Source: Fen-1364 sp049515135 (GTDB lineage: Bacteria; Spirochaetota; Spirochaetia; SZUA-6; Fen-1364). From it: DNA of 64,000 bases. This document shows, piece after piece, positions 22,699 through 31,040 of the stretch. Within the stretch, counting starts at the first letter, position 1. Each line of letters opens with the position of its first letter. Below the pieces are notes generated by a model. That model was not told the DNA's origin, ran no database searches, and saw only the letters and a program-made list of their open reading frames with translations. The DNA is taken from NCBI GenBank assembly GCA_049515135.1, contig JBEKUJ010000015.1, forward strand, positions 1-64,000, in the 5' to 3' direction. A program made the position numbers and the translations under genes.

Positions 22699-23751
22699 TC
22701 AATGCGCCAGGGAGAGCTCCTGCCTCATCTGTGTCTTCACGTCCCCGTTTTTCGCCAGCCCTTCCATTGCCAGCATGAAGTCCTTGAGACTGCTTCCGCA
22801 GCGCTCCTGGAAATAGGACTGGAGGAGCGGCACGTCATCGGTATAGAGGTTGTAGAGGGAAATGTACGCGTTGTTGACGGGAAGGTCGCCGATCTTTCGG
22901 TAGCCAGGGGAACGAAACAGGCTGCCGGCCTCCCGAGTGAGCTTTTCGCGGAATGCAGCGATCAGCTGGTTCTTCCTCTCCAGCTTGTATGCCCGGGGAA
23001 TGGGCGAGTCATAGACCTGCGTGAGTGCTTTTCCAAGCTCTTTCAGCTGCGCAACAAACAGCTCAGAGTCGGCTTTCTCAGCGGCGGCGGATTGATATTC
23101 AGCGGAGGAAAGCCCATAGCGCTGAGCCATCCACTCCAGTGCCCCGGTCTGCCCTACAAAGTCTGCAAGCTCCTCGTCGAAATCAGTTTCACCCTTCACC
23201 CACAGCGTGGCATGGGTCTGTTCATGGGTGATCGTGCTTGCCAGCTCGTACGGGGAGTATTTCTCCATGAACGAATACACAGGGTCCCGCGTGAAGCCGA
23301 GCGTGCTGAAAGCATCCACCCTGCGTACAATCACATCGTAGCCTTCTTTCTTCAGCCGATCGGCTTCCGCCAGAGCGTCCGCTCGCTCGTAGAAGCCCCT
23401 GTAGGGAAGGCGGCCCAGGAAGGGGTAACTCCACTGGTAAGGAGTGAGCGAGACCGCGCCCGCGGCCTGTACTACGTCAACCAGGTAGTCCCGATCGATC
23501 TTCTTGTACCGGGTGTAGTTGCCGTTGTCCCGAAGACCGATGCTCTCAACCGCAAACCGCCTGATCTCCGTCACCCGTTCGAGGAGTTGGCGCGTTTCCG
23601 CCGGCGTGGACGCGGACCGCAGAAGGTCATCAATGCTTTCCGCGCCGCCTGAGTATCGCATGAAGTAGTTGCCCTGCTTGGCAAGGTACCCCAGCTGGGA
23701 AGCACAGCTCGCGAGGGTGGAGATCACGAGGGCAAGCGCAGCCGCCTTCAC
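22699..23751 (-). CDS. Predicted zinc aminopeptidase lipoprotein
   Basis: 350 residues with a lipoprotein signal (LASC, Cys 16) and the zincin motif HEQTH at 176-180 followed by a DEELADF segment whose Glu is the likely third ligand. This matches the predicted aminopeptidase family known from pfam Aminopep. Upstream residues TRDPVYSFMEKYSPYELAST are also typical. It should sit in the membrane facing the periplasm. The stop lies just before the gnd region, and its start overlaps the P-II-like gene by ATGA, so the two are cotranslated. Substrate unknown. Confidence 0.8.
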   Translation of the reverse strand: MKAAALALVISTLASCASQLGYLAKQGNYFMRYSGGAESIDDLLRSASTPAETRQLLERVTEIRRFAVESIGLRDNGNYTRYKKIDRDYLVDVVQAAGAVSLTPYQWSYPFLGRLPYRGFYERADALAEADRLKKEGYDVIVRRVDAFSTLGFTRDPVYSFMEKYSPYELASTITHEQTHATLWVKGETDFDEELADFVGQTGALEWMAQRYGLSSAEYQSAAAEKADSELFVAQLKELGKALTQVYDSPIPRAYKLERKNQLIAAFREKLTREAGSLFRSPGYRKIGDLPVNNAYISLYNLYTDDVPLLQSYFQERCGSSLKDFMLAMEGLAKNGDVKTQMRQELSLAH

Positions 23752-24128
23752 GCCTTCTGTCGTCTGGCGTCGATGTCATCCGGATACGACAGGGCTTGGC
23801 CCCCGCGCTCTCCTGTGCGCACCCGCACGACATCCTCCACCGGGTAGATGAAGATGATGCCGTCCCCCTCCTTTCCCGTGCGCGCTGCCTTCACGATGGC
23901 CGCAACCGTCGACTCGACGTTGCGGTCGCTGAGGATGATGTTGAGCTGGATTTTCGGCAGCATGTCCTTGTGGAGGTAGGTATAGCGCCAGGAATGCTCC
24001 TGGCTTCCGAGCCTCCCGTGGCCGCGGATCTCAAAAACGTTCATTCCGACGATCCCGATGTCGGCCAGGGCCTCGCGGACGCCGTCCAACGCCTCCTCCC
24101 TTATGATAGCCTCTATTTTTCGAAACAC
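23748..24128 (-). CDS. P-II-like signalling protein (GlnB/GlnK family)
   Basis: 126-residue P-II family member. It has the N-terminal FRKIEAIIREEALDGVREAL, the ferredoxin-like core and the C-terminal signature GDGIIFIYPVEDVVRVRTGE. Canonical P-II proteins sense 2-oxoglutarate and ATP/ADP and control ammonium uptake and glutamine synthesis. The T-loop here (RGHGRLGSQEHSWRYTYLHK) is unusual and the normally uridylylated Tyr 51 is not in place, so regulation probably differs. GTG 24128 is chosen because GGAG is at the right distance. No amtB or glnA gene is nearby; its partner is an aminopeptidase lipoprotein. Confidence 0.82.
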   Translation of the reverse strand: MFRKIEAIIREEALDGVREALADIGIVGMNVFEIRGHGRLGSQEHSWRYTYLHKDMLPKIQLNIILSDRNVESTVAAIVKAARTGKEGDGIIFIYPVEDVVRVRTGERGGQALSYPDDIDARRQKA

Positions 24129-24306
24129 GTTCCGTTCTCCTTCCACGCAGACCGTGCACGAATGCTGGCTTCTGTTCAATACGTGACCGCGCTCATCGCG
24201 GTGGGTCTGTTTCAATTCTTCGTATTCTTCATCGGCCAGGCATCAAGATGTGAGGGACTTGCCCGCCTGCCCGCCAACCCGTACGTTGATCTCCAAGGAG
24301 GGCACC

Positions 24307-24801
24307 ATGAAAGCACGGGCCCTGTTCGCCATCCTGATGCTCGGGCTTGCTGCTGCCGGGACCGCCTCCGCGCAGGAGACAGCGCCGGGGGACCCGAGGC
24401 TCACCCAGCAGCTGGACAGGATGGGGATCCACTACACAATCACCGCAGAGGGGAACTACTCGATACTCTACAATCTGAAAGGGGGCCGCACCCAGACCGT
24501 CTACATCATGGGACAGACGGAAAAATACCGGGACACGGAAATCCGGGAGCTGTGGTCCCGGGCGGGCGTGTTCGATGCCGTCCCGTCCGCTGAAGTGATG
24601 CAGAGCCTTCTGGAGGAAAGCGGGACGTCAAAGATCGGATTCTGGAGCATCGAGAAAAGCGATGAGGGCGGCTATATTGTCTACTTCTCCGTGAAAGTCC
24701 CCGTGTACCTCAAGGATCCGGACCTTTCAGGGCTTCTGGAGCTCACCGCGAATGTCGCGGACCAGAAGGAACAGGAGCTGTTCAACACGGATGACGAATA
24801 A
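24307..24801 (+). CDS. Exported YbjN/secretion-chaperone-like protein
   Basis: 164-residue protein with a clear signal peptide (MKARALFAILMLGLAAAGTA, then SAQ) and AGGAGG five bases before the ATG. The mature part resembles the YbjN or type III secretion chaperone-like fold: two helices around an antiparallel sheet with YTITAEGNYSILYNLKGGRT and IGFWSIEKSDEGGYIVYFSV. Function unknown; proteins of this kind are often periplasmic folding or stress factors. It faces away from the P-II gene and converges on the chemoreceptor gene, with 12 bases between stops. Confidence 0.65.
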   Translation: MKARALFAILMLGLAAAGTASAQETAPGDPRLTQQLDRMGIHYTITAEGNYSILYNLKGGRTQTVYIMGQTEKYRDTEIRELWSRAGVFDAVPSAEVMQSLLEESGTSKIGFWSIEKSDEGGYIVYFSVKVPVYLKDPDLSGLLELTANVADQKEQELFNTDDE

Positions 24802-24813
24802 AGGAGCCTTGCC

Positions 24814-26001
24814 CTACAGGAGCGTCTCGTTCTTCCGCTCCAGCTCTTCCGCCAGCCGTCGCAGCTCGTCCAGCGTCTTCACGATCCTGCCGGAGAGGGC
24901 CTCTGCCTCGCGAAGGTTCTCTTCCGCGGACTGACGATCTTCCTCGGTCACCAGCCGGATGACCAGCGCGCCCTTCTCATGCAGGGCGTGGTGGAAGTCG
25001 CCGACAAGCTTCCAGACCTGCGCCACCTGGGCGGATGCCGGGCGGAGGGAATGGTAGAAGTGGCCGAAGCCGCACCGCCTGTCATCCACCTGCAGCGGCA
25101 TCACCCTCATCTCGGAGACTATCGTCTTCAGATCGGCCATCCAGGCCTTGTGCGCAGTCACGGCAGCGTCGATTGCGGCGACAAGGTCCTTGTTGGAAAG
25201 GTTGAACATCCGGTCGGCTGCAACAGCACCGCCGTTTCGAGCCAGATCGGCAACCTCACCCTCGATCGTTTTCATCGCATCAGATGTCTCCCGGACCAGA
25301 TCGCTTGCGGTGCCGATCTCTCCCCCGAGCTCCCGGAGTCTCGTCGTGTCCGCGGAGACTGAGACGATGGTCGCGTTCATCTCCTCCAGCGCCGCGCTGA
25401 GCTGCTCGTTGCGCGCGGAAATGGCGGACAGGCTTTCGGCAATCCTGCTGGTGGCCTGCGTGTTGGACGAGGAGGCGACCGCGATCGACTCGATTGACGT
25501 GTTGATCCTGCCGATCGACTCAACCGCGGCCGCCACGCTCGAGGTGCTCTTGTCGGAAGCGGCATGGACGTTGGCAAGGGACTCATCGATGGCTGAAAGC
25601 TGCGACCTGGTCGTGTCGGAAAGACGCCTGATGTGGTCGGCAACCACGGAGAACCCCCGGCCAGCCTCACCGGCCCGTGCCGCCTCGATGGAGGCGTTCA
25701 GCGCGAGCATATTCGTCTGATCGGATATGTCGCGGATGCCTTCCACAGTGCCTTTCATGGTATCGAGGATCTGGACAAGCGTCGCCAGGTCTGCATTCAT
25801 CGTGTTGGCCGTCTCGGTGACGTGCGCGGTCTCGGCCTTGATCTGCTCAAGGCGCTGGAGGCTCTGTTGCGCGCTTTCGCTCAGGGCGTGCGACTCATCG
25901 GAGATGCTGCTGAGGGAGGCGTTCAGATCTGCGTTTGAACCGGCAATCTCTCCGATAGCGCTTTTTGTCTCCTCCATTGCCGTGCTCAGGGATTCGCTCA
26001 T
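24814..26001 (-). CDS. Methyl-accepting chemotaxis signalling protein with CZB domain, frameshifted at the N-terminus
   Basis: Cytosolic-type chemoreceptor: an MCP signalling hairpin with the conserved tip DQTNMLALNASIEAARAGE, followed by a C-terminal chemoreceptor zinc-binding (CZB) domain of about 120 residues (AHKAWMADLK, the CGFGHFY motif and a HHALHEKGA helix). CZB domains bind zinc and sense zinc or hypochlorite. The first Met in frame (26001) is only where this frame resumes. The natural start is at 26269 in another frame (see neighbour). If functional, it controls CheA with no other che gene in view. Confidence 0.85.
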   Translation of the reverse strand: MSESLSTAMEETKSAIGEIAGSNADLNASLSSISDESHALSESAQQSLQRLEQIKAETAHVTETANTMNADLATLVQILDTMKGTVEGIRDISDQTNMLALNASIEAARAGEAGRGFSVVADHIRRLSDTTRSQLSAIDESLANVHAASDKSTSSVAAAVESIGRINTSIESIAVASSSNTQATSRIAESLSAISARNEQLSAALEEMNATIVSVSADTTRLRELGGEIGTASDLVRETSDAMKTIEGEVADLARNGGAVAADRMFNLSNKDLVAAIDAAVTAHKAWMADLKTIVSEMRVMPLQVDDRRCGFGHFYHSLRPASAQVAQVWKLVGDFHHALHEKGALVIRLVTEEDRQSAEENLREAEALSGRIVKTLDELRRLAEELERKNETLL

Positions 26002-26059
26002 GGTGCGGATCTCGGCTGCGGAGCCGCTGAGCCGATCGCTGGAGAATGCCAGACGCAGG

Positions 26060-26269
26060 TCAACAGCTCACTCTGGTTGCAGTCCTGAAGATCTGCTTGA
26101 CCAGTCCGCTGACGCTCCCCCGGCCGGCGAGAAGCTTCTGATTCAACCCTTGCAACTCCGCTGCAAAGCGCAGGTGGTTCTTCCCGATCACGCGCATTGC
26201 AGCCTCGTACTCTGCGCGTAGCATGTGCGAGAGGACTTTCGATAGGTTTCTTCTGGAGCCTGTTACCAT
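26060..26269 (-). pseudogene. N-terminal fragment of the CZB chemoreceptor, out of frame
   Basis: ATG 26269 with GGGAGG six bases upstream opens a 69-residue frame (VLSHMLRAEYEAAMRVIGKN... to FRTATRVS) that stops at 26060. The downstream chemoreceptor frame, read one base over, continues AVDLRLAFSSDRLSGSAAEI straight into the receptor's signalling helices. A single-base indel near 26062-26068 therefore splits one gene of about 485 codons. It could be a sequencing or assembly error, or a real inactivating or phase-varying change. Confidence 0.65.
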
Positions 26270-26425
26270 GCCGTGCCTCCCTCGCTTTCGATGACGCATT
26301 GAATGCAAGGAAGAGGCCAACGTCGGACATCGACGCCCGGAGAATTGGTGCGGTGCGTAATTTCTATATATCAAATGACTTATTCATTTTGCACCCTCCC
26401 GTCTGCCACGCTCTGAATCGACAAA

Positions 26426-26467
26426 GTGTTCCATCGTGTTCCATCTCCCGTTCCACCTGTTCCACGA
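26426..26467. repeat. Tandem GTGTTCCATC repeat array
   Basis: Two perfect ten-base GTGTTCCATC copies (26426-26435 and 26436-26445) are followed by two partial copies (GTTCCACC, TGTTCCACG) to 26467. The array lies in the 237-base gap between the chemoreceptor start and the end of the GH38-like gene. The unit resembles dyad B (GTGTTCCG) in the accessory region, but no inverted partner is seen. Function unknown. Confidence 0.6.
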
Positions 26468-26506
26468 TGAGCACTTCTTCGCGGGCTGAGATGCCCGAGG
26501 GGCCCC

Positions 26507-29203
26507 TTAGATTTTCAGCTTCAGGGTGATCACCTCGAAGGGGCGCACGGTGAGTGTCACGCTGGCAGTGTCCCGGCTGCGCGCCGTGGACAGGGCTTCC
26601 AGCTCGTCTTCCAGGAGCGTGCAGGCAAAAAGCTTCGGTGCGGGACCGGCAGCGGGCAGCCGGAAGCGCAGCGTCCTTCTGCCGCCCCGCCCGGTCGGCT
26701 CGCGGAGACGCAGGATGACGCCGCTGCCGTCTTCCGCGGTTTTCAGGGTCACCGTCTCCAGGCCCGGCACGGGATTCCTCAGAAGACCCCATGCAGGACC
26801 GGCTGAGGCAGTCGGATGCACGGGGAGGCATGACGGCGGCTGGAGCGCGGCTGCGGCAAGCTCCCACGCGCGGGCCGCGCGCCAGTCTCCTGCATGGGGG
26901 ACCAGACGGAAGCGGAAGCGGAAGTCTCCGCCGATCCACTGGGGGAAGTTGGTCCCCCACTGGGTGTTGAAGAGATTGAAATACAGAGTACTTCCGCCGG
27001 GAACGGCGGAGCCATCGAATCTTGCGATTGCTGGAGAACCGATGGAGAAAACCGGCGTGTCACGCGGGATCACCAGGACACCCCCGCGGCCGTCTCGGAC
27101 GTCAACCCAGCGCTCGCAGCAGAAGAGGAGGCGGTTTGCGTCAATCTCTATGTCCGAGGCCGGGTCTACGACGCTCCCGGTCTTATTGATTGCATAGCGC
27201 GGCCTGTCGCAAAGGAAAGGCAGCACGACATGCCCGGCTTCCAGGAGCGGGCAGGCCTCTTTGCCCGTAAGAGAATATTCCAGGTCCACCCAGGGTTGGC
27301 CGTCGAAGATAGTTATGCTTTGCGAGACCTTAGAGGCGTTCCCAAGCGTCCGTACGCTCTCTGGGTCCTGCTGCCACAAAAGACGCAGGCGCGTCCAGCC
27401 CGTTCCGCTTTCCCGGGTCGTGCTGATCAGGTTTCCAGTAAAAGTCTGGTGTGGTCCATCCGGGTAGCCTGGCTTGCCGAAGTCATCGAGAAACCACGGC
27501 TGGAGGTCGTACGCGTAGCTCTTAAGGTAATCCACGATCTCCCGGCGCGAATACACGTCATAGCGGTAGGCGCCAAAAGGCACCGCGGCTTTCCGATCCA
27601 CCCAGTCACGCCCCGTCTCAAGGTCGATCATGCTGGTCACGCCTGATCTGGTCTTATCCACCGTGATGCGGACCCTGCCATTTTCCATGACCAGCCGGTT
27701 GCCGGAGGCGCGCGCGCGTGCAATGAAGCGGGCGGCTTGCGGCTTCATTTTCTGGACCTGGCCCTTGCCTGCTTTCTCCACGTGCAGACGAACCGAAGAC
27801 AGCGGAGCAAGGCCCTGGACAGTGACCCATGTTTCTTCATCAATCACGGTCACCTTCAGCTCGGACCCGTCCGCCTCCTTTACCGCTCTGACGCTGCCGC
27901 TGAAGCTCCCGAGCCGCAGCGGCCCGGACCATTCCCAGAGGTGGTGGTTCACAACGTCATAGGTCGCCGGCAGGGCCACCTTCGCGCCCGGCTCCCGTCC
28001 AGTCAGGCTGGCTTCCAGATCCTTGAGGTGGCCCAGAGCTTCCTCGACGAGCCTCCCCTTGTCGCTCCAGGAACGCTGAATCCGCTCGTACTTTCCGGAC
28101 TGACGGACCGTTTCGAACGCCTCCTTGTCGTAAATCCTGCCGCCGAACTCCGCCGGGTTGAGCGCAAGCTTTGTGTCCATTCCCCAGGTGTGCTCGCCAA
28201 AAAGCAGAATCTTTTCATACGCGGCAGCGATGGATGACGCGGAGGCATCGCGCTCGGTCCGGCTGCCTGGGCGGCCGGCTCCGCCGATGCGCGACAGCCG
28301 GCGCATGGCAAGCGCGCTCTCGTCCTGCACGAGGCGGCAGCGCAGGTCGCGAAGCGTCGACACCTGCGCGGGGAACGTGCCGACTCCGTGAATCCAGGAA
28401 TCCGCAAGGTCTTTTCTGACCACGGGGAGATCCGGGTTCAACTCCTCCAGGGCCCGGGCAAAATCATCCAGTGTCCCGAAAATCACCTCGGTCCCCGGGG
28501 AACGCTCGTGGACAGAGTGAAGGATCTCCTGCACCGCCTCGGCCCGTTGCGGGCTGGCATTGTCGCTTGTGTGCTGCAGGGCCAGCCAGACCGGCAGCTT
28601 CCACCCGGGGGGTGGGAGCAGCTGCGTGCCGTATCCCCCGCGCGAGTACATGGTCATGACCTGCGACCCGTCGGGGCCCTCCCAGCGGAAAAGGAACGGG
28701 ACGTTTGGCGGGGTCGAGCACGGATTGCAGCCAAGGTGAAGGAACTTCACGCCTGCTGCCGCAAGGAGTGTGGGCAGGATCCACGTGTGACCGGGCACGT
28801 CCGTCATCTTGGCGGCAACGGACTCGCGCCGAAACCGCGTGCCAAGGGACCTCCCGACGTACAGCCCGCGGATGAGGTCCTCCAGGCCGAGCAGCTCGGT
28901 ATGAGTGGTGAAAGGAAGCGCATGCCAGACCACCATGCCCTCCTGCACCCTCTGCTCAAGCTCTCTTCCCAGGGCGCTCCCTTTGAGCGCGCGGAGGCAG
29001 TAGGCAAGAGGCCAGGCAGGCAGGGTCCAGATGTAGCGATGGCCCGGCTGGTTTTCCATGGTCCGGCGGCACGCTTCCAGTGCCCGGGGGACCATGACGG
29101 TGGTGTAGCTATCGAGCACTTCGTTCACCAGCCCGGTGAAGCCAATGTCGAAATGCGTCTTGAACGCGACGAAAATCCTGAGCTTCCGCTGTCTCCCTGG
29201 CAA
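26507..29203 (-). CDS. GH38-like glycoside hydrolase (DUF5054-type), cytoplasmic
   Basis: 898-residue enzyme with a GH38/57-type catalytic barrel at the N-terminus: KTHFDIGFTG (His 17 and Asp 19 as likely metal ligands), MTDVPGHTW with the likely nucleophile Asp, and FLHLGCNPCSTPP. A long beta-rich C-terminal region follows, as in alpha-mannosidases. No signal peptide is present, so it should act on imported oligosaccharides. The start is TTG 29203, four bases after AAGGAG and eight bases after the permease stop; a longer frame would overlap that permease. It is the last gene of the LacI-controlled ABC operon, whose import substrate is probably an alpha-mannoside or similar glycoside. Confidence 0.75.
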   Translation of the reverse strand: MPGRQRKLRIFVAFKTHFDIGFTGLVNEVLDSYTTVMVPRALEACRRTMENQPGHRYIWTLPAWPLAYCLRALKGSALGRELEQRVQEGMVVWHALPFTTHTELLGLEDLIRGLYVGRSLGTRFRRESVAAKMTDVPGHTWILPTLLAAAGVKFLHLGCNPCSTPPNVPFLFRWEGPDGSQVMTMYSRGGYGTQLLPPPGWKLPVWLALQHTSDNASPQRAEAVQEILHSVHERSPGTEVIFGTLDDFARALEELNPDLPVVRKDLADSWIHGVGTFPAQVSTLRDLRCRLVQDESALAMRRLSRIGGAGRPGSRTERDASASSIAAAYEKILLFGEHTWGMDTKLALNPAEFGGRIYDKEAFETVRQSGKYERIQRSWSDKGRLVEEALGHLKDLEASLTGREPGAKVALPATYDVVNHHLWEWSGPLRLGSFSGSVRAVKEADGSELKVTVIDEETWVTVQGLAPLSSVRLHVEKAGKGQVQKMKPQAARFIARARASGNRLVMENGRVRITVDKTRSGVTSMIDLETGRDWVDRKAAVPFGAYRYDVYSRREIVDYLKSYAYDLQPWFLDDFGKPGYPDGPHQTFTGNLISTTRESGTGWTRLRLLWQQDPESVRTLGNASKVSQSITIFDGQPWVDLEYSLTGKEACPLLEAGHVVLPFLCDRPRYAINKTGSVVDPASDIEIDANRLLFCCERWVDVRDGRGGVLVIPRDTPVFSIGSPAIARFDGSAVPGGSTLYFNLFNTQWGTNFPQWIGGDFRFRFRLVPHAGDWRAARAWELAAAALQPPSCLPVHPTASAGPAWGLLRNPVPGLETVTLKTAEDGSGVILRLREPTGRGGRRTLRFRLPAAGPAPKLFACTLLEDELEALSTARSRDTASVTLTVRPFEVITLKLKI

Positions 29204-29211
29204 GGCGCTCC

Positions 29212-30066
29212 TTAACCCTTCACGGCCCCGGCCGTGAGTCCCTGCACGAAGTAGCGTTGCAGCAGGAAGAACACCAGAAGGGGTATCGACATTGAGATGA
29301 AGGCGCCCGAAGCCAGGAGGTTCCATTCCGACCCGTACGAGCCAAGAAGGTTCTGGATGGCCACCGTGAGCGGGAACTTGTGGAGATCCTGGAGCAGCAC
29401 CAGGGCGTTCATCAGGTCGTTCCAGACCCAGACGAACTGGAAGATCCCCAGGGAAGCGAGCGCTGGGACGGAAAGCGGGAGGACGATCCTGGCGAAGACT
29501 CCCAGGTCGGAGTAGCCGTCCAGGTACGACGCTTCGAAAAGCTCTTTGGGAAGCTCGGAGAAGAAGTTTCGAAGCAGGAAGATGGCGAACGGCAGGCCGT
29601 ACGCGGTGTGGGCAAGCCAGATCGACAGGTAGGTCTTGGTAAGGCCGAGCGCGCTATGCATTCTGAGCACGGGGATCCAGGTTTCCTGGAGAGGCAGCAC
29701 AAGCAGCGCCACGATGATCATGAAGATCAGGTTCCTTCCGCGGAAGTGCATCCAGGCGAAAGAGTAAGCGGCAAGGGCGCCTATGATGATGGGCAGGATG
29801 GTGGCGGGAATGGTGATGATGAAACTGTTGATGAAGTTGTTGAAGAAGTGCTGCGCGGTGAGAACGGTATTGTAGTTGTCAGTGGTGAAGCGCGGCGTCA
29901 CAACGATCTGCCACCACCCGCTTGCAGCGATGTCGGACTGAGGCCGAAACGACGTCACCAGAAGTCCTACGGAGGGCACGAGCCAGGCAACTGCAATCAG
30001 GAAGATGACGACGGCGCGGATGATGCGGCCGGCGGTCAGCGGCTGTCGTTCCATCGGTTTGTTCAT
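29212..30066 (-). CDS. Carbohydrate ABC transporter permease (MalG-like)
   Basis: 284-residue inner-membrane permease with about six helices and the EAA loop EASYLDGYSDLGVFARIVLP that contacts the ATPase. The usual MalG-type C-terminal FFLLQRYFVQGLTAGAVKG is present. The start at 30066 has AGGAGG seven bases upstream; it overlaps the stop of the partner permease by ATGA. No ATPase is encoded in this operon, so a shared MsiK/MalK-type ATPase elsewhere in the genome is expected. Confidence 0.9.
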   Translation of the reverse strand: MNKPMERQPLTAGRIIRAVVIFLIAVAWLVPSVGLLVTSFRPQSDIAASGWWQIVVTPRFTTDNYNTVLTAQHFFNNFINSFIITIPATILPIIIGALAAYSFAWMHFRGRNLIFMIIVALLVLPLQETWIPVLRMHSALGLTKTYLSIWLAHTAYGLPFAIFLLRNFFSELPKELFEASYLDGYSDLGVFARIVLPLSVPALASLGIFQFVWVWNDLMNALVLLQDLHKFPLTVAIQNLLGSYGSEWNLLASGAFISMSIPLLVFFLLQRYFVQGLTAGAVKG

Positions 30067-30971
30067 CTGCCGGCCTCCTGTCTGCGAATCCGCCGCACCT
30101 GGACCCACATGAGCGGCGCCAGCGTTACGAGCATGAGAATTGCCACGGAGCTTCCGTAGCCCACCAGGTTGTTGTTGAATACCTCCCAGTAGAAGCTGAA
30201 CCCGATCACCCTGCTGGCTCCCGCCGGCCCTCCGAAGGTCATGACGAGCACCAGGTCGATCATCTTGAGGCTGTTGATGATCATTGTAATGGCGACAAAC
30301 GTGATGGGCTGGGCAAGCATGGGGACGCTGATCCGCCAGAAAGTCTTCCAGGGGGTGGCGCCGTCCACCCTGGCTGCTTCCAGGACCGCCGTATCAAGCG
30401 ATTTGTACGCCGCGGACAGGACCGTCATGGAAAGGCCCGTCCATATCCAGATACCCGTGGCAATCAGGGCATAATTCACCGCCTGCGCTATTCCCAGCCA
30501 GGCGATGGGAGTAAAGCCGGGAATCACCAGCTTCAGCAGCGCATTGATGACGCCGATGGACGCATCGGTGCTGAACAGGAACCTGGCGATGACTGCCGCT
30601 GCGGTTGCTGAAATGACCATGGGAAGGAAGACGGCAGACTTCACGACCCGCTCCAACCTGATGCCGTTCGACAGGACGGCAATGAGCAGCCCGAACACAA
30701 CCGTGCCGCCCGCAAAAAGGATCAGCCACAGGATGTTGTTCACCAGGGCGCCTGATGGCGGCCAATGACGGAGGCTCAAGAACAGCGGGTCGTGGGTCAG
30801 AAGGTCCGCATAGTTCTTCAGTCCCACGAAGCGCGTTGGGTTGAAGCCGGTGCCGCCGAAAAGGCTCACCCGGAAGGTCTGGATTGTCGGATAGACCAGG
30901 TATGCGGCCAGGAGGATCAGGGCGGGCAGAACGAAGAGCCATGCCCGAAGCTGCGCTCCGCGATCTTTCAT
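30063..30971 (-). CDS. Carbohydrate ABC transporter permease (MalF-like)
   Basis: 302-residue permease with an N-terminal helix (AWLFVLPALILLAAYLVYPT) and the EAA loop EAARVDGATPWKTFWRISVP. It forms a heterodimer with the next permease. It begins 69 bases after the binding-protein stop, and that gap contains a strong hairpin. The pair transports a sugar brought by the upstream binding protein. Confidence 0.9.
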   Translation of the reverse strand: MKDRGAQLRAWLFVLPALILLAAYLVYPTIQTFRVSLFGGTGFNPTRFVGLKNYADLLTHDPLFLSLRHWPPSGALVNNILWLILFAGGTVVFGLLIAVLSNGIRLERVVKSAVFLPMVISATAAAVIARFLFSTDASIGVINALLKLVIPGFTPIAWLGIAQAVNYALIATGIWIWTGLSMTVLSAAYKSLDTAVLEAARVDGATPWKTFWRISVPMLAQPITFVAITMIINSLKMIDLVLVMTFGGPAGASRVIGFSFYWEVFNNNLVGYGSSVAILMLVTLAPLMWVQVRRIRRQEAGR

Positions 30972-30993
30972 ATTTCCCCCAATGGATGAAGAG

Positions 30994-31018
30994 GGGCAGC
31001 CCGTGACGCGGGCTGCCC
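30994..31018 (-). promoter_or_regulatory. Intra-operon hairpin between binding protein and permeases
   Basis: GGGCAGCCCG (30994-31003) and CGGGCTGCCC (31009-31018) are perfect inverted repeats with a five-base loop. On the coding (minus) strand no T-run follows. Such hairpins commonly protect binding-protein mRNA and lower permease expression. Confidence 0.7.
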
Positions 31019-31040
31019 GTTCTTTCGGTCTATTACCTCA

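Noticed and set aside
26364..26960. 198-codon minus-strand frame over the GH38-like gene end
   Set aside because: Alternative-frame shadow of GC-rich coding sequence.
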